Assembly: GCF_001414055.1 (NCBI RefSeq)
Contig: NZ_CP013002.1
Location: forward strand, 2,790,001-2,854,000
Reading direction: 5' to 3'
Origin: Caulobacter henricii
Lineage (GTDB): Bacteria; Pseudomonadota; Alphaproteobacteria; Caulobacterales; Caulobacteraceae
Length of the DNA stretch: 64,000 nucleotides
The notes below the pieces were generated by a model, which was not told where the DNA came from, searched no databases, and saw only the letters and a list, made by a program, of their open reading frames with translations. The number at the start of each line of letters is the position of its first letter. Within the stretch, counting starts at the first letter, position 1. Both the position numbers and the translations under genes were made by a program. Shown here in pieces: positions 17,754 through 27,087 of the stretch.

Positions 17754-18361
17754 CTTATCCCCTCATGCGTGATGCAGCGCGACGACCGGACGGGCCCCTG
17801 AAGAAAACTTTCGTCCGGCGTGCGCGGAAATCCGCGCCAAGTGCACCACGAGATTACTGGTGTCCCGGAAAACATTTCCCCGGTTGGCGGGACGTTAGGA
17901 GCCATGACAGTTTTGGGTCAATTGGCATTACAAGCTCGTAACCCACATCGCGTCCTGCTGTCGCATAAACGCAACAGGCTGACCTCTTTCTGACCAAAGG
18001 GGCTTGGACCAAACGCCGCATCAACCCAAGTCATCGGTCCTTCTTAAGCTATGTGTCTGGTATAGCTGCCTAATTCCAGAAATGCCCAGTCGGTGAACGA
18101 TGCTATCTCAAGGTTGTGCATCGCGGCAAATTCGACCTCGGCAACCTTGACTTTGCAGAAACGCTTCACAGGCTTTTGCTAGAAAAACGGTGTTTTCCAC
18201 CCCATTTCCGATGAAGTTTTAATGAATGATTCCCGAAACTGGTCACTTCAAGGGCACATTCAGGCCTAAATGCACATTGCCACAGCGCTGCGGGCTCGTG
18301 ATGATAGCCTCGAGGTCGAGCCCGAAGAGACGCGGCTGACCAGCGAACTGAGCGAGCCCCC
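17754..18361. other. Long intergenic region upstream of the TonB receptor
   Basis: About 600 bp without a supportable gene. It is clearly lower in GC than its surroundings around 17900-18240, as expected for a regulated promoter region of the divergent receptor and the small enzyme to the right. No clear palindromic operator or riboswitch was recognised. Confidence 0.5.
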
Positions 18362-18772
18362 ATGAGCGACTTTCGACGCGTCACAGATTCCCTGTCCGTC
18401 AGCCCGCAGGTGACGGAGGCTGACATGGCCCGCGCTGCGGCCGAGGGATTCGTTCTGGTGATCAACAATCGCCCCGACGGCGAAGACCCCGGCCAGCCCT
18501 CAGGCGCGACCATCGAGGCGGCGGCTCGGGCCGCTGGACTGGATTATGTGCATATTCCGGTGCGCGGCAGCCCTGGACCTGACCAGGTCGCCGCCGTCCA
18601 GGAGGCTGTTGCCTCGGCTGCCGGCCCAATCCTGGCCTTCTGTCGTTCGGGGACCCGCTCGATCGTCACCTGGTCGATCGGCCAGGCCCTGTCGGGGGAT
18701 AGTGACCGCGAGACCCTGGTTCGCCAGGGCGCTGACGCAGGCTATGACCTGTCCGGAGTCCTGCCCGCCTGA
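18362..18772 (+). CDS. DUF442/TIGR01244-type phosphatase or sulfur-transferase-like protein
   Basis: The 136-residue protein matches the beta-lactamase-hydrolase-like (Blh) domain: MSDFRRVTDSLSVSPQVTEA at the start, FVLVINNRPDGEDPGQPSG, YVHIPVRGS and the active-site loop ILAFCRSGTRSIVTWSIG. The reactive Cys sits in a CRSGTR loop of the tyrosine-phosphatase/rhodanese type. In other bacteria such proteins take part in sulfide oxidation or are fused to MBL persulfide dioxygenases. An MBL hydrolase gene lies just downstream, but its sequence is of the LACTB2 type rather than a persulfide dioxygenase. Confidence 0.87.
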   Translation: MSDFRRVTDSLSVSPQVTEADMARAAAEGFVLVINNRPDGEDPGQPSGATIEAAARAAGLDYVHIPVRGSPGPDQVAAVQEAVASAAGPILAFCRSGTRSIVTWSIGQALSGDSDRETLVRQGADAGYDLSGVLPA

Positions 18773-18820
18773 AATTGGCACGGGCCCCGGCTGAAGACGC
18801 CTTATGGTTATAGAGTGTGG

Positions 18821-18961
18821 CTAGTTCGAAACCCGTGCGGCCATCGCCGAGGGCTCGGCTTCACAACTGGCCAGGGCGAACTGAACCATGACAAGACACA
18901 GAATGGCGAAGGCCACGCGCTGAAGCCGTTTTGAGACAAAAATCGCCGCGTCCGCCACCAT
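18821..18961 (-). CDS. Small predicted lipoprotein (46 residues)
   Basis: An ATG at 18959-18961 is preceded 7 bp upstream by GGGAGGA, a strong ribosome-binding site. The peptide starts MVADAAIFVSKRLQRVAFAI, has a positively charged n-region and a hydrophobic core, and ends the core in FALASC, a good lipobox with C33. Only 13 residues follow, so the mature product would be a very short lipopeptide. It is divergent from the MBL gene. No homology is claimed. Confidence 0.45.
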   Translation of the reverse strand: MVADAAIFVSKRLQRVAFAILCLVMVQFALASCEAEPSAMAARVSN

Positions 18962-19020
18962 GGCACGTCCTCCCGGGGTTACTGGAGGGCTGCCCCGCAA
19001 GACCGGCGCCGGAGACCGTG

Positions 19021-19911
19021 ATGATCCCCTTCGTTCGCGAGATCGAATTCGAGTACGGCCGTTGCGACCAGGTCTCGCCATTGATCCGGCGGGTCATCGC
19101 CCGAAACCCGGGCCCCTTCACCTATACCGGCACGGGGGTCTACATCATCGGCAGGGGTGAGGTGGCGGTCATTGACCCCGGCCCGGAGCTCGCCGAGCAT
19201 CTCGACGCCCTGCTGGCGGCGCTCGATGGAGAGCGTGTGACCCACATCCTGCTCACCCACCACCATCTGGACCACTCCCCCCTCGCCCGCCCCCTGGCCG
19301 AGGCCACGGGGGCGACGATCTATGGCCGCGCGCCCGCGGCACTGGCGGCGGAGAGTCATGATGGCATGGAGGAAGGCGCAGACAGCCGTTTCAAACCCGA
19401 GGTCGAACTGACCGACGGCCAGATCCTCGCGGGACCCGGCTGGACGCTGGAGGCGATCACCACGCCGGGCCACACCTCCAACCACGTCTGTTTCGCGCTG
19501 AAAGAAGAGAATGCCCTGTTCAGCGGCGATCACATCATGGGTTGGTCAACCACGGTGATCACACCGCCCGATGGCAATATGGGCGACTATTTCGCGAGCC
19601 TGGACAAGGTCAGGGCACGGGGCTTTGACACCCTCTGGCCCACCCATGGCTCACCGGTACGGGACGTGACGCCCTTCATTGACGCCTATGTCGCGCACCG
19701 TCGGGACCGCGAGACCCAGATCCTCAACGCCCTCGCCTCCGGCCATGACCGGATCCAGGCCATGGTGCCTGTCCTCTACGCCGCCGTGGATCCGAGGCTT
19801 CACCCGGCGGCGGCCATGTCGGTCCTGGCCCACCTGCAACAGCTGGTCCGTGACGGCCGCGTGCACAGCGACGGCGCGCCGGACCTGGCCGCCGTCTACA
19901 GCCTGGCCTGA
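19021..19911 (+). CDS. MBL-fold metallo-hydrolase (LACTB2-like)
   Basis: From ATG 19021 the protein has 296 residues and begins MIPFVREIEFEYG. Metal-binding motifs are THHHLDHSPL (HxHxDH-type), TPGHTSNHVCF and LFSGDHIMGW; the C-terminal end (LWPTHGSPV) gives the last His. A winged-helix-like tail (SVLAHLQQLVRDGRV) is typical of the LACTB2/nuclease branch. Activity could be RNA or thioester hydrolysis. It converges on the acyl-CoA synthetase gene, with 3 bp between the stop codons. Confidence 0.88.
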   Translation: MIPFVREIEFEYGRCDQVSPLIRRVIARNPGPFTYTGTGVYIIGRGEVAVIDPGPELAEHLDALLAALDGERVTHILLTHHHLDHSPLARPLAEATGATIYGRAPAALAAESHDGMEEGADSRFKPEVELTDGQILAGPGWTLEAITTPGHTSNHVCFALKEENALFSGDHIMGWSTTVITPPDGNMGDYFASLDKVRARGFDTLWPTHGSPVRDVTPFIDAYVAHRRDRETQILNALASGHDRIQAMVPVLYAAVDPRLHPAAAMSVLAHLQQLVRDGRVHSDGAPDLAAVYSLA

Positions 19912-19914
19912 AAC

Positions 19915-22773
19915 CTAACCCTTGATCGCGGTGAGGAGGCCCTGGATGCGCCGGCAGTTGCGTCCCAGGTCCGTACCGCCTTCTCGACCGATCGAGCGCA
20001 TGTCGACCCGGGCTCCGGCGGCATCAGGGCGGACCCGGACCACCAGATCGTCGACCAGACCGTACCAGTAGCTCCGGCCCGTCGCCTCCAGCCGCCCGTC
20101 CATCGGATCATCCGTGATCAGGGTCAGGCCCGAGGCCAGAACCGCAGCCTTGGCCGCCTCATAGGCATCGGCCGGCGTCCGTTCCACCACCAGGGGCCGT
20201 GCGACGGGGCAGGTCTCGGCATTGACATCGGCGACCCGGCGGCCCGCAAACACGACCGAACCCACAGGCAGGCTGGGATCAGCCTCGACCGCCTGGGACG
20301 AGCTCCCGCGTGCGGCCAGGGCCGCATCAGAGAAGTCCAGGGGTGTCTTCCAGTCCGTGGCGACGTCATGCACAGGCGGGGCCTGCCCGCCCACGGCATT
20401 GACCCCCACCATGGTGGCGATCGTCGCGATGGTGATCACCAGGATCAGCACCACACGCTTCCAGAAGATCCCGAAGCCGACCATCAGGGCGATGATCAGC
20501 GACAGGGCCCCAGTGGCCACGCCCAGATAGGCGATCTTCGGGGCCCAGTCCTGAGCCATCAGGTTGTAACCGAGCGGCAGGTCCAGCAGGCCAAACTTGA
20601 CCCCCAGAGCCCCCACCGCGACCAGCAGGCCTGGGACCAGGGCAATCAGCAGGGCCAGGTCCAGGAACAGCGGCACCCAGCCCGGTGCCTTGCCGGCCCG
20701 GGCTGCGGTCTTGGTCTCCGCAGCCTTGGCCCGGCGACGATCACCCGGCGTCAGAGGAACCGCAAAGGGCAGATCCTCGGCCAGGGCCGCGACCGGCGTG
20801 GCGACCGGGGTCGGTTCAGCAACGGGCTCATGGAGCCGCAGAGGCTGTTCCTCAGCGGCCTCATCGGCCAGCAGGCTGACCGGCTCGGCCTCGGGCCCGG
20901 CCGGAAGCTCACCCAGATCCTCAGGCGGCGGCAAATCCTCGGCTTCAACCGCGAGGACAGGAGTCAGAGCGATGGCGGCCGGGACGGTTTCGACGTGAAC
21001 CGACCCGGCCTCAAGCTCCCCCGAGGCGATCGCCTCCACGTCGGGCGGCGTTTCTACAGGATCTGGCGCATAGATGCGGGCGGCCTGCCCTCCGTCGGCG
21101 GCGGCCAGGGTAGGCGCAGCGGCTACGGCGCTCGGCAGGACATAGTCCTTCAGGCGCTGGCGGATCAGTTTCTTGTCGATCTTGCCGGTGGCACCCAGCG
21201 GGATATCGTCGACGAACAGAACGTCATCGGGCATCCACCACTTGGCGATCTTGCCCTGCAGGAACTCGAGGAACTCTTCGCGGGTGGCGGTCTCGCCGTC
21301 CTTCAGCTTGATCAGCAGGATCGGTCGTTCGTCCCACTTGGGATGGGGCACGCCGATCACCGCCGCCAGGGCCGCCTTGGGGTGCCCCGCAGCGATATTC
21401 TCGATCTCGATGGTGCTGATCCACTCGCCGCCGGACTTCACGACGTCCTTGGCACGGTCAGTGATCTGCATGAAGCCGTGACCGTCGATCGTGGCCACGT
21501 CGCCGGTGTCAAAGAAGCCCTCGTCGTCGAGGATATTGCCGCCCGCACCCCGGAAATAGGCACCGGCGATGGTCGGCCCCTTGATCTTCAGATTGCCGAA
21601 GCTCTTGCCGTCGTGCGGCAGGCGCTGGCCGGCGTCATCGGTCAACTTCAGCTCGACACCCAAGGGGGGGCGGCCCTGCTTGAGGCGATAGGGCATCTGC
21701 TGGTCGTAGGGCAGCTTGACCAGTTCGTCCGTCAGCACAGACAGGGTGCCGACCGGCGAGGTTTCGGTCATCCCCCAAGCGTGCACGACCTCGACGTCGT
21801 AATCTTCCTGGAAGGCGCGAATGATGTGCTCAGGACAGGCCGCGCCGCCGATTACCACCTTCTTTAGAACAGGCAGTTTCAGGTCGTTGTCGCGCAGGTG
21901 CTGCAACAGCATCTGCCAGACGGTCGGCACGGCCGCCGAGAAGGTGACCCCCTCACTGTCCAGCAGTTCATAGATGGACGCGCCGTCCATCTTGGCACCA
22001 GGCAGCACCATCTTGCAGCCGGTGGCCGGCGCCGAGAACGCCACACCCCAGGCATTGGCATGGAACATCGGCACCACGGGCAGGATGGTGTCGCGCTGCG
22101 ACAGTCCCATCACGTCAGGCTGCAGGGTGATGAAGGTGTGCAGGAAATTGGAGCGATGCGAATACATCACCCCCTTGGGATCGCCCGTGGTCCCCGAAGT
22201 GTAGCAGAGCCCGGCCGCCGTACCTTCGTCGAAACCGCCCCAGGCGCAGTCGGCGCCGTGGCTGTCGACCAGGGTCTCGAAGCAGTGAACGCCCTTGAAG
22301 TGCGGTGCCTCGCTGGCTGGCGCAAAGGCCGGCATGTGCTGGCCATCGGTGAAGACGACCACGTGCTCGATGCTGGGAACCTTGGGCAGGATCGCTGCCA
22401 CGATCGGCAGGAAGGTCAGGTCGGTGAACAGCACCCGGTCGCCGGCATGGTCGGCGATCCAGGCGATCTGCTCGGGGAACAGGCGCGGGTTCAGGGTGTG
22501 GCACACCGCCCCGATGCCCATGATGCCATACCAGGCTTCCATGTGCCGGCCAGTGTTCCAGGCCAGGGTCGCGACGCGGTCGCCCGGCTTGATCCCCAGC
22601 GACAGCAGAGCGTTGGACACTCGCTTGGCGCGATCGCGGATGGCACCATACGTCGTCCGTACGATCGGCCCCTCGACCGACCGCGTGACGATCTCGCGGC
22701 TACCGTGCCACTGGGCGGCGTGGTCGATGATCTTGTCGACCGTCAAAGCCCCGTGCTGCATCAACCCCTGCAT
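19915..22773 (-). CDS. Long-chain acyl-CoA synthetase fused to membrane segments and DUF1499
   Basis: This is a 952-residue fusion. Residues 1-545 are a complete acyl-CoA synthetase of the FadD3/medium-long chain type. It has the AMP-binding loop YTSGTTGDPKG (191-201), the adenine motif HAWGMTETSP (331-340), FDTGDVATIDGHG (421-433), and catalytic Lys in LGATGKIDKK (526-535). Residues 550-690 are an Ala/Pro/Glu-rich linker. About 698-795 hold three hydrophobic segments (LFLDLALLIALVPGLLVAV; IAYLGVATGALSLIIALMVG; VVLILVITIATIATMVGV). Residues 800-952 match DUF1499 (TCPVARPLVVERTPADAY, MDGRLEATGRSYWYG, VDMRSIGREGGTDLG). There is no stop or frame break between the parts. It would activate fatty acids at the inner membrane. 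Confidence 0.85.
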   Translation of the reverse strand: MQGLMQHGALTVDKIIDHAAQWHGSREIVTRSVEGPIVRTTYGAIRDRAKRVSNALLSLGIKPGDRVATLAWNTGRHMEAWYGIMGIGAVCHTLNPRLFPEQIAWIADHAGDRVLFTDLTFLPIVAAILPKVPSIEHVVVFTDGQHMPAFAPASEAPHFKGVHCFETLVDSHGADCAWGGFDEGTAAGLCYTSGTTGDPKGVMYSHRSNFLHTFITLQPDVMGLSQRDTILPVVPMFHANAWGVAFSAPATGCKMVLPGAKMDGASIYELLDSEGVTFSAAVPTVWQMLLQHLRDNDLKLPVLKKVVIGGAACPEHIIRAFQEDYDVEVVHAWGMTETSPVGTLSVLTDELVKLPYDQQMPYRLKQGRPPLGVELKLTDDAGQRLPHDGKSFGNLKIKGPTIAGAYFRGAGGNILDDEGFFDTGDVATIDGHGFMQITDRAKDVVKSGGEWISTIEIENIAAGHPKAALAAVIGVPHPKWDERPILLIKLKDGETATREEFLEFLQGKIAKWWMPDDVLFVDDIPLGATGKIDKKLIRQRLKDYVLPSAVAAAPTLAAADGGQAARIYAPDPVETPPDVEAIASGELEAGSVHVETVPAAIALTPVLAVEAEDLPPPEDLGELPAGPEAEPVSLLADEAAEEQPLRLHEPVAEPTPVATPVAALAEDLPFAVPLTPGDRRRAKAAETKTAARAGKAPGWVPLFLDLALLIALVPGLLVAVGALGVKFGLLDLPLGYNLMAQDWAPKIAYLGVATGALSLIIALMVGFGIFWKRVVLILVITIATIATMVGVNAVGGQAPPVHDVATDWKTPLDFSDAALAARGSSSQAVEADPSLPVGSVVFAGRRVADVNAETCPVARPLVVERTPADAYEAAKAAVLASGLTLITDDPMDGRLEATGRSYWYGLVDDLVVRVRPDAAGARVDMRSIGREGGTDLGRNCRRIQGLLTAIKG

Positions 22774-23062
22774 AGAACCTGCTCTCCCGAAGGCTTCTTG
22801 TTATGCGGGAGAAGCTACCGGTCAGGACCGGTCTGTGCAACGCGCCGCGCGCGCAGAGCGAACGCCTGTTTGATGTCAGAACAGTTGGCTGGCAATTTTC
22901 AGTCATGCCAGCGCCCGCGCTGATCCGTCGCAGGCCGCTCAAGGTCCGGACTGACCTTCTCGGGGTATCCTGCGCTTCGGGGCAAACTGAGTCCTCGGGC
23001 GGGACGATTCGTTGCGCGGATGGCAATCTCTCTGGGCCGATGAGCGGCTGGACGAGGTGGCG

Positions 23063-24778
23063 ATGGACACCCATCGCCTGTTGCTCCCGCGCGTGATCCT
23101 GGCCGCCTTGACGGCCACGGTGATCGGCGGTGCCCTGGGTCTGTCCTTCGCCTTGACCTGGCTGAGCGCACTATTGGCCTGCGAGGGTCTGGCCAGACTT
23201 GTGACCCGAAGGTTTTCGCCCGGCGTCCCGGGCTCTTTTGCCCTGCGCGCAGGCTTTGTGCTGGCCGCCCTGCCGATCAACATCACCTGGGCGTGGCTGG
23301 CTGCGACGCTGTGGCTGTCCACCACCGCCGATCTGAAACTCACGGCCGTGGCCATCTGGGCCGGTCAGATCGTCTATACCCAGAACTTCCGCCACCAGCC
23401 CTGGACCCTGATCGCCGTCAGCGGGGTCGCGCCCCTGACCAGCCTGATCCTCTTTCCATTCTTCTTCTATGGCGCTCAGGGCACAGGCCCGGACACGGCG
23501 CGCTGGGGCCTGTTGATCGTGGCGCTGAGCACGATCAACACCATGATCGCCAATCGTGCGGCCGCCCGCCGGATGGACGAGTTGACCCACCGCCTGCGCG
23601 AGGAGCGCGAAAGGGCCCTGGAAGCCACGCGCGCCAAGTCCACTTTCATCGCCGTGACCAGCCACGAACTGCGCACCCCGATGAACGGCCTGCTGGGCAT
23701 GGCTCACGCCCTGTCGCGATCCGATCTGAACGAGACCCAGCGCGAGCAGGTCGGCCTGATGATCCGGTCCGGCGACAGTCTTATGCAGCTGCTCAACGAC
23801 GTTCTGGACCTGTCGCGCATCGAGGCGGGCAAGGTCGAGCTGGTCCCGGAGCCGTTCAATCTGGAAGACGCCGTCCACGACATCCTCAATGCCTGGCGCG
23901 ACGTCGCTGTCCTCAAGAATATCAAGCTGACGACCCGTTTTGATCCGGAGGTTCCCACTTGGATCCTGGGGGATGTCCTGCGGGTACGGCAGGTCCTGAC
24001 CAACCTCATTTCCAATGCGCTGAAGTTCACCGTCACCGGGGGTGTCGATCTGCAGGTCTATTCACCGCGACCTGCTGTCGACGGACAGCACGCCATCTTC
24101 TTCGCCGTGCGTGACACCGGTCCGGGTGTTCCCCCCGAGGCGGCGGGGCGGGTCTTTGAAAGCTTTACCCAGGCCGACGACACGATTTCCCGCAGTCATG
24201 GCGGCGCCGGACTGGGCCTGACGATTTCGCGCGCCCTGGCCCGCCAGATGGGAGGCGACCTGACCCTGGCCCCTTCAGAGTCGGGGGCCTGTTTCGTGCT
24301 CAGCATCCGGGCCCCCGGCGCTGAGCCGCAAATGCCCGCGGACCTGGTGCGTGGCAGCGAACCCTGCATGACCTCGGTGCGGATCCTGATGGCCGAGGAC
24401 AACACCATCAACCAGTTGGTCGTACGGGCGATGCTGGAAGCCACCGGCCTGTCCCTGACCGTGGTCGACAACGGTCAGCAAGCGCTCGAGGCCATGGCCC
24501 GCGGCGGCTTCGACTGTGTGCTGATGGACATCAACATGCCCGTCATGGACGGCATTACGGCCTTGCAGGCGATCCGGTCAGGGACGGCAGGAGACCCGAA
24601 CCTGCCTGTTATTGCCCTGACAGCCTCGACCATGGCCGGCGACCGCGAGCGCTTTCTGAACCTCGGCTTCAGCGACCACCTGGGCAAGCCGGTCAAGCCG
24701 GCCGCCCTGATCCAGGCTATTGAGCGGGCGATCAGCCCGGATGGGTCCGGGCGCAACGCCCTGCATGACGCGGCCTGA
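23063..24778 (+). CDS. Hybrid sensor histidine kinase with C-terminal receiver
   Basis: I prefer ATG 23063 (MDTHRLLLPRV, preceded by GAGGTGG); a TTG at 23012 is possible. The 571-residue protein has five or six membrane segments in the first 165 residues, no recognisable extracellular sensor, then a HisKA domain with H201 in TSHELRTPMNG. The ATPase domain has the N box NLISNALKFT, DTGPGVP and GGAGLGLTISRALA. The receiver has D489 in LMDINMPVMDG and a closing Lys in HLGKPVKP. It should autophosphorylate and pass phosphate to its own receiver; no phosphotransfer protein or regulator is adjacent, so its output is unknown. Confidence 0.92.
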   Translation: MDTHRLLLPRVILAALTATVIGGALGLSFALTWLSALLACEGLARLVTRRFSPGVPGSFALRAGFVLAALPINITWAWLAATLWLSTTADLKLTAVAIWAGQIVYTQNFRHQPWTLIAVSGVAPLTSLILFPFFFYGAQGTGPDTARWGLLIVALSTINTMIANRAAARRMDELTHRLREERERALEATRAKSTFIAVTSHELRTPMNGLLGMAHALSRSDLNETQREQVGLMIRSGDSLMQLLNDVLDLSRIEAGKVELVPEPFNLEDAVHDILNAWRDVAVLKNIKLTTRFDPEVPTWILGDVLRVRQVLTNLISNALKFTVTGGVDLQVYSPRPAVDGQHAIFFAVRDTGPGVPPEAAGRVFESFTQADDTISRSHGGAGLGLTISRALARQMGGDLTLAPSESGACFVLSIRAPGAEPQMPADLVRGSEPCMTSVRILMAEDNTINQLVVRAMLEATGLSLTVVDNGQQALEAMARGGFDCVLMDINMPVMDGITALQAIRSGTAGDPNLPVIALTASTMAGDRERFLNLGFSDHLGKPVKPAALIQAIERAISPDGSGRNALHDAA

Positions 24779-24804
24779 GGCCGGCCGACCTGCCAGGGCC
24801 GGCC
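24779..24804. terminator. GC-rich hairpin between convergent genes
   Basis: Two copies of GGCCGGCC flank a 10-base loop directly after the kinase stop codon and before the stop of the converging gene. It can fold from either strand. No T-tract is present. Confidence 0.5.
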
Positions 24805-24814
24805 AAGCGGCTGC

Positions 24815-26314
24815 CTAGCCCATGGTCTCGGCGAGGGCCCTCGCCTCGTCTTCAAAGGCGCTGACCGTGTCGACCTTGCGCCAGGTGATCTCGCCCGTGT
24901 CACGGGCCAGCTGGGTTTCAAGAACGGCGACGTCCGCGTCCGAAGCATCATTGACCCGGGCGGCTACACGAGCCCGCAGCACCTCCGGAGGCGCTTCGAG
25001 CCACACCCCCTGAAAGGCGACATCCGTTGCGGCCGCCAGGGCCTGGGCCCGGGCCCGTTCCTCGGGCTTCATGAAGACGGCGTCCAGCACCACGGAACGG
25101 CCGGACTTCAGGGCCAGGGCGGCGTCATTGAACAACTGGTCATAGACCCGGACGCTGACCTCCGGCGTATAGGCCTCGCGCGGCAGGCGTTCGAGCGAGG
25201 GCACGCCCCACAGGCGCTTGCGGATTTCGTCCGTACGAAGAACGACCGCTCCAGGGGCAGAACCCAGACCCGGCGCGCAGACCCGGGCGAAGGTTGACTT
25301 GCCGGACCCGGACAGACCGCCGGTCGCCACCAGGCTGACCGGCTTTGGGGCCAGATGCTCGAGGGCGACGGCCAGATAGGCCCGCGCGGCCTCGTCATCG
25401 CCGGTATAGGCCCAGACATGGGTCCGCACGGCCGCCCGCACCGAGAGCATCAGGGGAAGCGCGGCAAGACCGGTCCACAGGCCCTCGCCAAACGATCGGG
25501 CAGCCTCGTCGAGATAGGCATTGAGCACCCGCCCTGCCGCGTCGCGACGGCGGCGGAAGTCGAGGTCCATCAGCAGGAAGGCCAGGTCGTACTGGATATC
25601 GATCTCCGACAGGGTGTCATTGAACTCGATACAGTCGAACAGGATCGGCCTGCCCCCTTCGATCAGGATGTTTCCCAGATGCAGGTCGCCATGGCAGTGG
25701 CGAGCAAAGCCTTCTGCGGCGCGCGCATCGAGCAACGGACCCAGGCGCTCGAGGGCAAGGTCCGTCTCGGCCACAAGGCGCTCAACGGCCAGGCTGCCGA
25801 GCCGCGGGGCCAGACCCCGCAACAGGTTGGCATTGGACCGGATCGTATAGCCCAGGGCACTGACCCCGCCGCCTTGTGGCCGCAGGGCAGCGCCTGCGTG
25901 GAACCGGGCCACGGTGCGGCCCAGGGCATCTTCCAGGGCATCATCGATGGCCCAGGGCTGGGCCGCCAGCACGCCCTGCTCGTCGAACCGGCGCATTTCG
26001 AGGGCGTATTCGACGATCTCGCCGTCGCCGTCGATCTCGATCCCGCCGGAGCGGTCCCGGGTCAGTCGGCGAACAGTGCGATAGATGTCCGGCGCGGCGG
26101 CCCGGTTGAACACCAGTTCACGTTCAAGCGCCCAGCGCCGCAGCTCAAGGGTCGAATAGTCCAGAAAGCCAAAATCCACCGGACGCTTGACCTTGAAGGC
26201 CGAGTCTCCCAGCAGGAACACCCGGGCGCAGGAGGTTTCGATGGTGTTCTCGGCGCGCTCGCCGAACCAGCCGGCAATTTCTTGTTCCCGAGCGCTCTCA
26301 GCGTCCTTGGTCAC
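24815..26314 (-). CDS. Fused aminoglycoside-phosphotransferase-like kinase and P-loop ATPase
   Basis: Starting at GTG 26314 (VTKDAESAREQEI) the protein has 499 residues. Residues 1-330 are a protein-kinase-like fold of the aminoglycoside phosphotransferase group (FLLGDSAFKVKRPVDFGFLD; catalytic loop HCHGDLHLGNILI; FDCIEFNDTLSEID for the metal Asp). The C-terminal part is a P-loop kinase (ATGGLSGSGKSTFARVCAPG, VVLRTDEIRKRLWG) of the COG0645 type. This two-domain layout is a known conserved family with no assigned substrate. Upstream starts at 26431 would overlap the promoter region shared with the divergent TetR gene. Confidence 0.82.
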   Translation of the reverse strand: MTKDAESAREQEIAGWFGERAENTIETSCARVFLLGDSAFKVKRPVDFGFLDYSTLELRRWALERELVFNRAAAPDIYRTVRRLTRDRSGGIEIDGDGEIVEYALEMRRFDEQGVLAAQPWAIDDALEDALGRTVARFHAGAALRPQGGGVSALGYTIRSNANLLRGLAPRLGSLAVERLVAETDLALERLGPLLDARAAEGFARHCHGDLHLGNILIEGGRPILFDCIEFNDTLSEIDIQYDLAFLLMDLDFRRRRDAAGRVLNAYLDEAARSFGEGLWTGLAALPLMLSVRAAVRTHVWAYTGDDEAARAYLAVALEHLAPKPVSLVATGGLSGSGKSTFARVCAPGLGSAPGAVVLRTDEIRKRLWGVPSLERLPREAYTPEVSVRVYDQLFNDAALALKSGRSVVLDAVFMKPEERARAQALAAATDVAFQGVWLEAPPEVLRARVAARVNDASDADVAVLETQLARDTGEITWRKVDTVSAFEDEARALAETMG

Positions 26315-26457
26315 GCCTGCAATCCTGTCGTTTCGCGCCCGATATCCGGAGCCGGGGTGCCATAGCTGAATCTGCGGCGCTCGTCCTCGCCCATGACTTG
26401 CGCCACAATGCAATACTCGACTAACTTGCACCTCAGTAGCAGTTAGAGTTTTTTGCG

Positions 26458-27087
26458 ATGCTTATGAGCGCCGGCCTCAAGAGAGCCGAACACAAAAGAA
26501 ATGAAATCGTGGCGGCCGCACGGACCCAGTTCCTGCGGGAAGGCTATCGCGACGCCGGCATGGAAGTGGTCGCCCGTGCGGCCAGCGTGTCGACGGCGAC
26601 TCTCTACGCCTATTTCCCCGGCAAGGCCGATCTGTTCAAGGTGGTTGTGCTCGAAACCGCGCGGGATATCGCGGCCCCGGTTCGCGACAGCGTCAACACC
26701 AGCGGGGATGCCCGCGCCCGTCTGCGCGCCTTTGCCAATGCCTATGGGGCTTTTCAGACACTGCCCGTCACCCGGGCAATGTTTCGCCTCGTGACCGCCG
26801 AGCGACGCCGGTTTGACGATGTCGCCGAGTACTTTCTGCAATGCGCCCGCGAGGAATTGGGCGGCGCGGCGCTGTCGGTGATCAATGACCTGGTGCGAAC
26901 TGGAGAAATCGCCGTCGACAAGCCCTCGTGGGCGGCCGGCCAGCTGATGGGCATGATCGACCATGTCACCCTGGTGCTGGGCCTCTCCGCCGGCGATGAG
27001 ACCCTGCCGCTGCGACCGCTGGGCGAGATCTGCGACGATGCCGTGGAGACCTTCCTGGCCCGCTATGCCTGCCGGACGGCGGCCTGA
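26458..27087 (+). CDS. TetR/AcrR-family transcriptional regulator
   Basis: The 209-residue protein has an N-terminal HTH (KRNEIVAAARTQFLREGYRD; VVARAASVSTATLYAYFPGK; ADLFKVVVLETA) and an all-helical ligand domain of the AcrR/TetR_C_7 kind. It is divergent from the phosphotransferase-ATPase gene, which it may control together with itself. It overlaps end to end with pdxH, which converges with no gap. The ligand is unknown. Confidence 0.9.
   Translation: MLMSAGLKRAEHKRNEIVAAARTQFLREGYRDAGMEVVARAASVSTATLYAYFPGKADLFKVVVLETARDIAAPVRDSVNTSGDARARLRAFANAYGAFQTLPVTRAMFRLVTAERRRFDDVAEYFLQCAREELGGAALSVINDLVRTGEIAVDKPSWAAGQLMGMIDHVTLVLGLSAGDETLPLRPLGEICDDAVETFLARYACRTAA

Noticed and set aside
14886..17801. 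A 971-codon open frame on the plus strand
   Set aside because: It is antisense to the TonB receptor, whose signal peptide, plug and terminal Phe are unmistakable.
20368..22923. Long plus-strand frames opposite the acyl-CoA synthetase
   Set aside because: They have no protein-like motifs and oppose a well-supported gene.
24815..26314. Aminoglycoside resistance gene
   Set aside because: The kinase fold is shared, but the fused P-loop kinase form is a conserved housekeeping-type family with no evidence for drug phosphorylation.
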